NCBI GenBank assembly: GCA_016794735.1
Contig: JAEUJK010000571.1
Coordinates: 1 to 6,514, forward strand
DNA: 6,514 nt
Direction: 5' to 3'
Source: Gemmatimonadota bacterium
GTDB taxonomy: Bacteria; Gemmatimonadota; Gemmatimonadetes; Gemmatimonadales; Gemmatimonadaceae
Part shown: positions 1-5,928 of the stretch, in pieces
How positions within the stretch are numbered: the stretch's first letter is position 1
How the letters are laid out: every line of letters begins with the position of its first letter
Made by a program: the position numbers and the translations under genes
The notes under the pieces: model-generated
What the model saw: the letters and a program-made list of their open reading frames with translations, nothing else
The model's database searches: none
What the model was told of the DNA's origin: nothing

Positions 1-36
1 TTCCCGGTCGTACGCATCGCGGTGCTCCTGAAATGA
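1..36 (+). CDS. Possible 3' end of an upstream gene (partial)
   Basis: Reading from base 1 in frame +1 gives eleven sense codons (FPVVRIAVLLK) followed by TGA at 34-36. The hydrophobic, non-repetitive composition would suit the tail of a real protein. The stretch is far too short to assign a family, and the other two forward frames cannot be excluded. If real, the gene would be followed by about 440 bases without a gene. I infer a coding end only from this composition and from the need for something to the left. Confidence 0.22.
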   Translation, partial: FPVVRIAVLLK

Positions 37-477
37 TGCCCGGTGCCAGGACGACTCGGCGCGCCGTCCAGACCCCAAAGCTGTTCTGCGGATTCCGAGG
101 TGCCCCGTTAGGCTTGCCATCCGCCGTGGCGTGCGCCCCCCCGGGGGGAGGGCGAGGCGCGACGAATATGGAGGGCAGGGGCAAGGTCAGCAATGCGTCG
201 GCTGGAGGCCCCGCTCCCCGTCCCCCGGCCCGCGCCGGCAGCCCGTCCCCAGTCGGGAGAGTCCGCTGCCTCCCGCCGGCCCCTCTCAGGTGGGAGCGCG
301 GTCCGGCACGTTCATGCGTGTCGACCGCTCGGCGGCCAGTCGTCGATCAGCAAAGACTCTCAGCGTCCAGCCTTCGCCGGGACCCGTCAGGCAACCGACA
401 GGTCGTGGCGCGAACACCACCGACGACCCGCCGTCTGCCCTATCTGCCGTCTGCCGCCTGCCGACTGCCTTCTCCCT
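37..477. other. Gene-poor intergenic stretch
   Basis: No open frame here looks like protein. The forward frames that stay open are Arg/Pro/Ser-rich, lack any recognisable domain and run into the leftward gene beginning past 477, so they look like GC-driven open frames. Visible landmarks are a perfect CCCCCCGGGGGG palindrome at 137-148, two CTCTCAG words at 283-289 and 357-363, and a CCGNCTG heptad cluster at 431-467. I saw no tRNA T-loop and no convincing riboswitch core. It lies downstream of the leftward gene, so part of it may be that gene's 3' untranslated region. Confidence 0.5.
431..467. repeat. CCGNCTG heptad repeat cluster
   Basis: Seven-base units follow one another: CCGTCTG at 431-437, a 9-base variant CCCTATCTG at 438-446, then CCGTCTG (447-453), CCGCCTG (454-460) and CCGACTG (461-467). 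On the opposite strand the unit reads CAGNCGG, so it appears as a run of GGCAGNC just after the TAG stop of the leftward gene at 478. The array is short and imperfect, and is outside any gene I can support. Its role is unknown: it may be a slippage-prone microsatellite or a genome-wide intergenic repeat. Confidence 0.6.
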
Positions 478-936
478 CTACGTCGTCCCCACCTTCTTCG
501 CCCCCACCACGAAGTAGGGGGTATCACCGAAGCACGAGAGCGGGACGCCGGGGTGTTCCTCGTAGTCCAGCTCCAGCTGGTTCCCCAGCAGGCTCTCGAT
601 CACCCGGGCGACGGAGTCGTCGCGGACGGTGAACTGGAACAGGGTCGGCGCGCTCCCCGGGATATTGGAGAGTTGCAAGTCACCCTCCCACGTTTTGCAG
701 ACCCACCCCTTCTTCGAGATCTTCTGCACGAAGCCCACGCGCTTGCCTGACGAGTAGGCCACGGCGAGCGCGCCGTAGGACCAGGTGACCAGGACGAGCA
801 GGGGGATGCCTACCACCGAGAGGAGTGTCAGTTTTCCCCAGTGGCGACGCGCAAAGCTCGGGCGTCGCTGGGCGGCAACCGCAGCCACATCCTCCGTGTT
901 GAGTTCGCGCGGGGGGATATCAGCATCCTGGGACAT
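478..936 (-). CDS. Single-TM conserved protein of the '6-phosphogluconate dehydrogenase' misnomer family
   Basis: The 152-residue product starting MSQDADIPPR has a polar N-terminus, one membrane helix at about residues 34-55 (KLTLLSVVGIPLLVLVTW) and a small exported domain. The segment YSSGKRVGFVQKISKKG followed by KTWEGDLQL (about 61-89), and the later pattern CFGDTPYFV (about 135-143), match a short membrane-protein family I recall as common in Bacteroidetes and relatives. Databases often call it 6-phosphogluconate dehydrogenase, but the protein has no NAD-binding fold and is far too short for that enzyme (about 470 residues). The biochemical function is unknown. The frame is open to an ATG at 1014 and another at 996. 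I prefer the ATG at 936 because the extra residues look non-coding and would fill the divergent spacer before ispG, but no strong ribosome binding site decides this. It ends in TAG and is divergent from ispG. Confidence 0.72.
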   Translation of the reverse strand: MSQDADIPPRELNTEDVAAVAAQRRPSFARRHWGKLTLLSVVGIPLLVLVTWSYGALAVAYSSGKRVGFVQKISKKGWVCKTWEGDLQLSNIPGSAPTLFQFTVRDDSVARVIESLLGNQLELDYEEHPGVPLSCFGDTPYFVVGAKKVGTT

Positions 937-970
937 GGCACGTTGGGTAAGGGAGACCTTCAGCGCGCCC

Positions 971-986
971 GTGGGCACGTGACCAC
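971..986. promoter_or_regulatory. Near-palindrome in the divergent ispG spacer (candidate operator)
   Basis: GTGGGCACGTGACCAC is a 16-base inverted repeat of form GTGG-x-CACGTG-x-CCAC, with one mismatched pair (G against A) around a perfect CACGTG core. It lies in the 91-base spacer between two divergent start codons, 41 bases before the ispG start, where an operator or overlapping promoters would be expected. No clear -35/-10 pair could be recognised. The regulator is unknown, and CACGTG can occur by chance in GC-rich DNA. Confidence 0.3.
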
Positions 987-1015
987 GCCGGCACATCGGA
1001 TCGCCGGCAGACATC

Positions 1016-1021
1016 GAGGAG
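1016..1021 (+). promoter_or_regulatory. Ribosome binding site supporting the GTG start of ispG
   Basis: GAGGAG lies six bases before the GTG at 1028. This good Shine-Dalgarno match at normal spacing supports the GTG as the start. No competing ATG lies nearby in this frame, and the IspG alignment begins a few residues in. Confidence 0.7.
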
Positions 1022-1027
1022 TTCGAA

Positions 1028-2242
1028 GTGACCTTTCACGCACGCAGAAGTACGGTGACCGTCTCGGTCGGTTCGGTCAAGGTTGGATCAGACCAACCGG
1101 TGGTCGTCCAGTCGATGACGAATACCGATACGGCCGACCCGGCGGCGACCGCCGCCCAGGTGGCCGCCCTTGCCACGGCCGGTTCGCAGATCGTTCGCGT
1201 CACGGTGAACAACGACGAGGCGGCGGCTGCCGTCCCGGAGATGATCGCCCGCGCCGCGGACCTGGGCGCGGACGTGCCGATCGTGGGTGACTTCCACTAC
1301 AACGGCCACCTCCTGCTGGCCAAGTACCCGGAGTGTGCGCGCGCGCTGTCCAAGTATCGCATCAATCCCGGCAATGTGGGGAGCAAGCGGCGCGACGAGA
1401 ACTTCCGCACCATCGTGCAGTTGGCCGTCGACAACGACAAGCCGGTGCGCATCGGGGTCAACTGGGGCTCGCTCGACCAGGACCTGCTCACCGAGATGAT
1501 GGATGCCAACGCCGCCTCCGCCTCACCGTCGGATGCGAAGGAGGTCTACATCGAGGCGATGATCGAGAGCGCGCTGCGTTCGGCGCTGCTCGCGGAAGAA
1601 ACCGGGCTTCGCCACGACCAGATCATCCTCTCGGCCAAGGTCTCGCAGGTGCAGGACCTCGTGGAGGTGTACCGGCGGCTGGCGAAGCGCTGCATTTATC
1701 CGCTCCACCTGGGGCTGACCGAGGCAGGGTTGGGGAGCAAGGGAATCATCGCCAGCACGGCGGGGCTCTCGATCCTGCTCGCCGAAGGCATTGGCGACAC
1801 GATCCGCGTGAGCCTCACGCCGCGTCCCGGTGGCGATCGTACGGAGGAAGTCTACGTCGCGCAGCAGGTGCTGCAGTCGTTAGGCCTGCGCTCGTTCGCA
1901 CCGCAGGTGACGGCGTGTCCGGGGTGCGGGCGCACGACGTCCACCTTCTTCCAGCGCATGGCCGAGGACATCCAGCAATACCTGCGGGAACAGATGCCGG
2001 TGTGGCGTGGACGGTATCCCGGTGTGGAGGAACTCAAGGTCGCGGTGATGGGGTGCGTCGTGAACGGCCCCGGCGAGTCCAAGCACGCGAACATCGGGAT
2101 CTCGCTCCCGGGCACGTTCGAGGAACCCAAGGCGCCGGTGTACGTGGATGGCGCGCTGCACACCACGCTCAAGGGCGAGGGCATCGTGCCGGGGTTCCTG
2201 GAGATCCTCGAGACGTACGTGGCGCGTCGGTACGGCGCGTAG
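1028..2242 (+). CDS. ispG: 4-hydroxy-3-methylbut-2-enyl diphosphate synthase (IspG/GcpE)
   Basis: IspG catalyses the penultimate step of the MEP isoprenoid pathway in the cytoplasm: reductive ring opening of methylerythritol cyclodiphosphate to HMBPP, using a [4Fe-4S] cluster and reduced flavodoxin or ferredoxin. The 404-residue protein has the N-terminal TIM-barrel region (VVVQSMTNTDT near 25-35, VGDFHYNGH near 86-94, KYRINPGNVG near 109-118, RIGVNWGSLDQ near 139-149). The C-terminal cluster domain has CPGCG with Cys297 and Cys300, MGCVVNGPGE with Cys343, and Glu350. These correspond to the three Cys and one Glu cluster ligands of E. coli IspG (Cys270, Cys273, Cys305, Glu312). The 42 residues between the second and third Cys exceed the E. 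coli spacing by about eleven. The 'DFHYNGH' barrel style resembles the longer proteobacterial form rather than the three-domain plant/Thermus form. The start is GTG behind a good ribosome site. No other MEP gene lies in the window. Confidence 0.97.
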   Translation: MTFHARRSTVTVSVGSVKVGSDQPVVVQSMTNTDTADPAATAAQVAALATAGSQIVRVTVNNDEAAAAVPEMIARAADLGADVPIVGDFHYNGHLLLAKYPECARALSKYRINPGNVGSKRRDENFRTIVQLAVDNDKPVRIGVNWGSLDQDLLTEMMDANAASASPSDAKEVYIEAMIESALRSALLAEETGLRHDQIILSAKVSQVQDLVEVYRRLAKRCIYPLHLGLTEAGLGSKGIIASTAGLSILLAEGIGDTIRVSLTPRPGGDRTEEVYVAQQVLQSLGLRSFAPQVTACPGCGRTTSTFFQRMAEDIQQYLREQMPVWRGRYPGVEELKVAVMGCVVNGPGESKHANIGISLPGTFEEPKAPVYVDGALHTTLKGEGIVPGFLEILETYVARRYGA

Positions 2243-2256
2243 CCGGCCGACGCGTC
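2234..2256. terminator. Short hairpin spanning the convergent stops
   Basis: GGCGCGT at 2234-2240 can pair with ACGCGTC at 2250-2256 (seven pairs, one of them G-U) around a nine-base loop containing CGGCCG. It covers the ispG TAG and reaches into the stop codon of the leftward hydrolase gene. Neither strand has a T-run after it, so it is at best a weak or factor-dependent bidirectional end signal. Only 12 bases separate the two stop codons. Confidence 0.25.
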
Positions 2257-4132
2257 AGGGGACCACGGCCGCCGGCAGGACGCGGAACGTCAACCGCGAC
2301 GCCTGCGCGGCCGTGTGGTACACGCGCTGGGACGCCGCGCGGAAGTCGCTCGCTTTCGCCTTGTAGATGTCGGTGAACACCTGCGGGTTGCGGTCGACCA
2401 GCGGGAACCAGCTGCCCTGCACCTGCACGAGCATGCGGTGCCCGCGACGGAAGGTGTGGAAGACGTCCGGCATCGTGAAGTCGAGCTGCGCCACCTGGCC
2501 GGGGCGGAGCGGGATGGGCCGGCTGAAGCTCTCGCGGAACTTGGCCCGCATGACGTCGCCCCGCACCAACTCCTGGAAGCCGTTGGGATGCTCATCGATG
2601 AGCTTCACCACCCAGTCACCATCGGTTCCCGTGCTCGAGACGAACAAGGTGGGGCGCACCGGACCGGCGATGGTGACGTCCTCGGTGAGCACGTCGCCGC
2701 GGAACGCGACCACATCGGGCCGCGTCGCCCCAAAGCGCTGGTCACGCGCCATGTAGTCGGGGTCCATGTCGGTCCCGCCGCTGGCAACAAACGGGGCCGG
2801 ACGGGCCGGGTCGGTCACCCACTGCGCGAATCCGCTGTCTGTCGTCGTCGGCGCGCTGAACGTGAGGCGTTGCGACGCGCCCATGTACAGGGACCGCTCC
2901 GTCCCCTCCCTGGGTGGCCACTGGGCGAAGGTGCGCCACTGGTTCCGGCCGGTCTCGAAGACCCAGGCTTTGGGGTGTGTCCCCTGCCCGTTGCCCTTGA
3001 GATGCGCGGCGAAGAACGGCTCGAGCATCTCGCGTTGGTACGTGTCAGACGTCGTCGATCCAAACTGCAAATCACCGACACTTTCCCCTCGGTCCCGTGC
3101 CCACTGTCCGTGGTACCACGGCCCGATGACGATCGCTTGGTCGGTCGACGGACTCTGTCGCTCGAGGGTCTCGTACACCTTGAGCGCGCCGAAATAATTG
3201 TTGGCGTCGTAGAGGCCGCCGACGGTGAGCACGGCCGGCGTGATTCCCTTGAGGTGCGGCAGGATGCTCCGCTGCTGCCAGAACGCGTCGTACGTCCCGT
3301 GGCGCATCATGTCCGTCCACCCGGGCGACTGTCGCTTGAAGTACTTCTTCTCGACGTTGGCGATGGGTCCCAGCTCCAGGAAGAACTTCACGCCGTCCTC
3401 GGTCCCGAAGTCGAACGGCTTCCCGCAGGTCATCGCGGTGCCTGCACCGCGTGTCCCGCACATGGCCATGAAGTTGAACGTCGAGTTCAGGAGGAACGCG
3501 CCATTGTGGTGCGTGTCGTCGCCGATGAACCAGTCGGTCTGCGGCGCCTGCGGGGAGACGGCCTTGAGCGCGGGGTGTGCGTCGATCATCCCGGCGGTCG
3601 CAAAGAACCCGCCATACGAGATGCCCCACAGGCCCACGCGACCGTTGTTGCCCGGGACGTTCTTCACGAGCCAATCGATCGTGTCCCAGGCGTCGCTGCT
3701 TTCGTCCACGTCACGCCGTGATCGCTTCACGGGGCGCTGGGGGGTCATGTGCTCGAATCGCCCCTCGGAGCGATACCGCCCGCGCACATCCTGCGTCACG
3801 AAGATGTACCCCAACGCGGGAAAGCGGGGCCCCGGCCCCAGCGTGCGCGGGTACATCCCCTCGCCGTACGGCGCCGCGCTGTACGGCGTGCGCGTGAGGA
3901 GGATCGGGACGTTGGCGCTGTCCCTGGGGGTGTAGATCGCCGTGAACAGCCGGACGCCGTCGCGCATGGGGATCATCACCTCGCGCTTGGCATAGTGGGT
4001 CCGGAGGTAACTCGTGTCTGCCGCCGCCGCACCACGGCCGCCCTGCGCGGCGGCCGGGTTCGCGCCGCCCAGCACGCACGCGGCGGCGAGCCACGTGAGC
4101 AGGCGGATGCGCGCGCGGCGGGGGCTCGCCAT
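2255..4132 (-). CDS. Secreted CocE/NonD family hydrolase (X-Pro dipeptidyl-peptidase S15-like)
   Basis: The 625-residue product is an alpha/beta-hydrolase of the CocE/NonD family, which includes cocaine esterase, glutaryl-7-ACA acylase-like and alpha-amino-acid ester hydrolases. A Sec-type signal peptide (basic start, hydrophobic residues about 11-24, AAAQ near 27-30) implies export. The family opening VMIPMRDGVRL is at about 52-62. The nucleophile is Ser172 in GISYGG, the acid is probably Asp309 in GGLYDANN, and the base is His341 in GPWYHGQW. Tyr84 in RTPYS matches the oxyanion-hole Tyr44 of CocE. The C-terminal jelly-roll domain begins near 478 (RGDVLTEDVTIAGP) and includes FVSSTGTDGDWVVKL. 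The true substrate (ester, amide or peptide) cannot be read from sequence. The start is ATG with AAGGA about eleven bases upstream, and only five bases follow the upstream HD gene stop, so co-transcription is likely. It converges with ispG. Confidence 0.93.
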   Translation of the reverse strand: MASPRRARIRLLTWLAAACVLGGANPAAAQGGRGAAAADTSYLRTHYAKREVMIPMRDGVRLFTAIYTPRDSANVPILLTRTPYSAAPYGEGMYPRTLGPGPRFPALGYIFVTQDVRGRYRSEGRFEHMTPQRPVKRSRRDVDESSDAWDTIDWLVKNVPGNNGRVGLWGISYGGFFATAGMIDAHPALKAVSPQAPQTDWFIGDDTHHNGAFLLNSTFNFMAMCGTRGAGTAMTCGKPFDFGTEDGVKFFLELGPIANVEKKYFKRQSPGWTDMMRHGTYDAFWQQRSILPHLKGITPAVLTVGGLYDANNYFGALKVYETLERQSPSTDQAIVIGPWYHGQWARDRGESVGDLQFGSTTSDTYQREMLEPFFAAHLKGNGQGTHPKAWVFETGRNQWRTFAQWPPREGTERSLYMGASQRLTFSAPTTTDSGFAQWVTDPARPAPFVASGGTDMDPDYMARDQRFGATRPDVVAFRGDVLTEDVTIAGPVRPTLFVSSTGTDGDWVVKLIDEHPNGFQELVRGDVMRAKFRESFSRPIPLRPGQVAQLDFTMPDVFHTFRRGHRMLVQVQGSWFPLVDRNPQVFTDIYKAKASDFRAASQRVYHTAAQASRLTFRVLPAAVVP

Positions 4133-4137
4133 CCGGG

Positions 4138-4734
4138 CTAGAGTCCTTCCAGCTCCTCGACGGCAGCCGCCAGTTCCGCCATCAGCGGGCCGGCAAAACC
4201 TGCTGTCGACAGTTGGTCATGGACGCGGCGATACCACCGCAACGTCGACGCGCGACCGCCCGACACGCGGGTCCAGACGGCGTCGGCGTCCACCGTGCGC
4301 CGCAGGTCGGCGACGAGCGACGAGGCGCCGTGCAGCGCATCCGCGGCATAGACCCAGTGCGCGGGTTCGGGCGCGGTGGCGAGGCGGCCGAGCACGTCGT
4401 CGCGCCGTTCGTCGGGCGACAGCTCGATGCCGTCGTCGTCGTGCTTGCGCGCGGCGATCGTCACCAGGAGGTCCAACACGCCGCTGCCGAACTTGCCGCC
4501 GAGCCGCTCGTCGAGCTGCTCGCGGGACAAGCCGCCGCGGGAGAAATCATCAACGACCTGGTGCAGGATCCCGGCGATCACCGTCATGTCATCCTGCCCG
4601 TACCGCGTGAGGATGATCGCGACGTTCGCCGGCTGCGTGAAATACGGCGCACGCAGTCCCTTGCGCACCTGCTGGTCGTGGTGCTTCGCCGCGAAGGCGA
4701 GCGCGTGATGGATCCGATCCGAGTAACCTGCCAC
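4138..4734 (-). CDS. Stand-alone RelA/SpoT-type HD domain protein with degenerate metal site
   Basis: From the GTG at 4734 this is 198 residues, close to a single RSH hydrolase (Mesh1-like) domain with no synthetase domain. Helical landmarks match the family: HALAFAAKHHDQQVRKG (10-26), PYFTQPANVAIIL (30-42), VIAGILHQVVDD (52-63) and YAADALHG (129-136). Against the Streptococcus Rel enzyme, the ligand His53 falls at Gln34 and Asp78 of the His-Asp doublet at Gln59. His77 (His58) and Asp144 (Asp132) are kept, as are the nucleotide-contacting Arg24-Lys25. Asn148 aligns with Gly136. This predicts loss of Mn-dependent (p)ppGpp hydrolysis with possible retained ligand binding; the prediction is from alignment by eye. 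The start is uncertain: TTG at 4761 is possible, and ATG at 4908 would overlap the upstream gene by 145 bases with an Arg-rich, unlikely N-terminus. It is 29 bases after the upstream stop and five before the next start. Confidence 0.82.
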   Translation of the reverse strand: MAGYSDRIHHALAFAAKHHDQQVRKGLRAPYFTQPANVAIILTRYGQDDMTVIAGILHQVVDDFSRGGLSREQLDERLGGKFGSGVLDLLVTIAARKHDDDGIELSPDERRDDVLGRLATAPEPAHWVYAADALHGASSLVADLRRTVDADAVWTRVSGGRASTLRWYRRVHDQLSTAGFAGPLMAELAAAVEELEGL

Positions 4735-4763
4735 GACACGTCCGGTGTGAGCGGAGTGCAAAG

Positions 4764-5816
4764 TTACGTCGCCGTCCGGGGGTTGGGCAGGCGAGACGGC
4801 ACCTTGCCCTCCCACAACACGATCCCGCGCACGCGCGCCCCGACGTCGATCAACGTGACCACCGCGCGCGAGAGCCCTGACAGGCGGGTGACGCCGCGGA
4901 CGACGCACAACACCACGTCGTCGCCCGCGCGCCAGGTGGTGGCCTGCGACATCGGGGCAACCACCACCGTCGCATCATGCCGACGTGCCGCGCGGGCGAT
5001 TTCCCCACCCGTCGCCTGACCTTCCGCGGGTCCCGGCGCACGTTCGCGGTGGCCCGCGGGCAGGACAAACAAGGTGCGACCGCGCCCCACCGCGTACGGG
5101 ATCAAGGATTCCGTCCAGCGTCGCTTGTTTTCCATGACGGCGACCAGTCCCGGCGAGTTGGCGAGCCCCAGGAGGTGTCGCACCGGTTCGGAGCGAAAGT
5201 CGGTGTCCACGAGCAGCGTCGCGCGCGCGTCGACGGCGAAGGCCGCGGCGAGGTTGGCGCCGACGATCCCCGCGACCATGGCGTCATCTGCGGCGACGGT
5301 GACGATCCCATCCCGCGGCCACATCGAGGTGAGGTGCCAGGACAGGATCCGGATCTCGTCCGAGCCCGGGACGAGCCAGGGCGGGGTGGTGCGATCTGCC
5401 GCGCGCCGGGCGGGATGGGTGGGCGCACTGGCCAGCCGCGTGCTGCTCAACACGCGCAACGCGGTCACGCGCTCCGCCTCGGCCGCGTCGGCGACGCGCG
5501 GGTCGCGCATTTCGTCGACGAGGGCGATGAGCGTGGAGACAAACGATGCGAGGATGGCTGCGGCGAGGAGGAGGAGCGCCGGATGGGTGGGCCAGCGATC
5601 GCTCGCCACCCAGCGTCCGCCGCTCAGGAGGGGCACCAACCGCGGAATGCCGATGTAGGCGGCACCGATGACGGCGAAGGTGACGGTCCAGAGGACGCCG
5701 AGCCGCGCCGGGCGTTGCCACACGTTGGCCGCCCGGGCGCCAAGCCATGCGGCGCGCGACGGCACGCGCATCCGTCGCGAGACGGAGGGGAGGCGGGACG
5801 AGATGTGCGGCGGCAT
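4764..5816 (-). CDS. Membrane-anchored BY-kinase/Wzc-like P-loop protein lacking Walker A (pseudo-ATPase)
   Basis: The 350-residue product has two membrane helices at about 40-64 and 79-100 joined by only about 15 residues, then a cytoplasmic domain with the layout of the CpsD/CapB/Wzc tyrosine kinases of polysaccharide export. After TM2, DEMRDPRVADAAEAERVTAL resembles the Wzz-to-kinase linker. In the P-loop domain VTVAADDAMVAGIVGANLAAAF (172-193) sits where families have a GxGK[ST] Walker A, but Ala182 replaces the Lys and the glycine/serine pattern is gone. Walker A' is kept as LLVDTDFR (Asp204, Asp206, Arg208), followed by HLLGLANSPGL and LFVLPAG. The Walker B position reads VVVAPMS, with Ala287 for Asp. 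VVLCVVRGVTR and VRGIVLW match the last strands. There is no C-terminal tyrosine cluster and no Wzz ectodomain, so kinase activity is unlikely. The ATG at 5816 has only a weak AGG upstream; ATG at 5771 is an alternative. It is probably the first gene of the leftward operon. Confidence 0.75.
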   Translation of the reverse strand: MPPHISSRLPSVSRRMRVPSRAAWLGARAANVWQRPARLGVLWTVTFAVIGAAYIGIPRLVPLLSGGRWVASDRWPTHPALLLLAAAILASFVSTLIALVDEMRDPRVADAAEAERVTALRVLSSTRLASAPTHPARRAADRTTPPWLVPGSDEIRILSWHLTSMWPRDGIVTVAADDAMVAGIVGANLAAAFAVDARATLLVDTDFRSEPVRHLLGLANSPGLVAVMENKRRWTESLIPYAVGRGRTLFVLPAGHRERAPGPAEGQATGGEIARAARRHDATVVVAPMSQATTWRAGDDVVLCVVRGVTRLSGLSRAVVTLIDVGARVRGIVLWEGKVPSRLPNPRTAT

Positions 5817-5876
5817 GGGGGTCGACCTGAAGACTCTCGAGGTCGCGACAGCGTTGCAACGGTGGGTGAAACGACA

Positions 5877-5903
5877 ACGGGGGCGCCGTGATGGCGCCCC
5901 CGT
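5877..5903 (-). terminator. Intrinsic terminator of the cupredoxin gene
   Basis: An 11-base perfect stem (ACGGGGGCGCC at 5877-5887 with GGCGCCCCCGT at 5893-5903) closes a five-base loop. It lies 25 bases past the cupredoxin stop. On the leftward strand the stem is followed by TGTCGTTTC, a modest T-rich tail as usual in GC-rich genomes. It separates the cupredoxin transcript from the operon that starts at 5816. Confidence 0.8.
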
Positions 5904-5928
5904 CGAACGTGTGATGCGATGCTGCGAG

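Noticed and set aside
137..148. CCCCCCGGGGGG as a terminator stem
   Set aside because: A perfect palindrome without a loop and without a T-run on either side; more likely a homopolymer coincidence in GC-rich DNA.
255..290. Glycine-riboswitch-like words: GGGAGAG at 255-261, CTCTCAGG at 283-290, then GGTCC
   Set aside because: The conserved aptamer core (GCCGAAGG with GCAA) is absent, and the next gene on that strand is not a glycine gene; the gene just downstream is on the opposite strand.
33..750. Three overlapping open frames on the + strand
   Set aside because: They are Arg/Pro/Ser-rich, show no family motif, and run into the well-supported leftward gene at 478-936.
937..1014. N-terminal extension of the leftward membrane protein to an ATG at 1014
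   Set aside because: The added residues show no family similarity, no ribosome site precedes the ATG, and it would consume nearly all of the divergent promoter region.
1021..1027. GTTCGAA, resembling a tRNA T-loop
   Set aside because: No flanking T-stem, acceptor stem or anticodon arm can be drawn; it sits between the ispG ribosome site and its start codon.
2315..3721. A 468-codon open frame on the + strand
   Set aside because: It lies wholly opposite the CocE-family hydrolase, whose catalytic motifs and signal peptide are clear. It is a GC-driven antisense frame.
4735..4908. N-terminal extension of the HD protein to an ATG at 4908
   Set aside because: It would overlap the upstream gene by 145 bases and adds an Arg/Gly-rich segment outside the RSH homology, which begins at about 4725.
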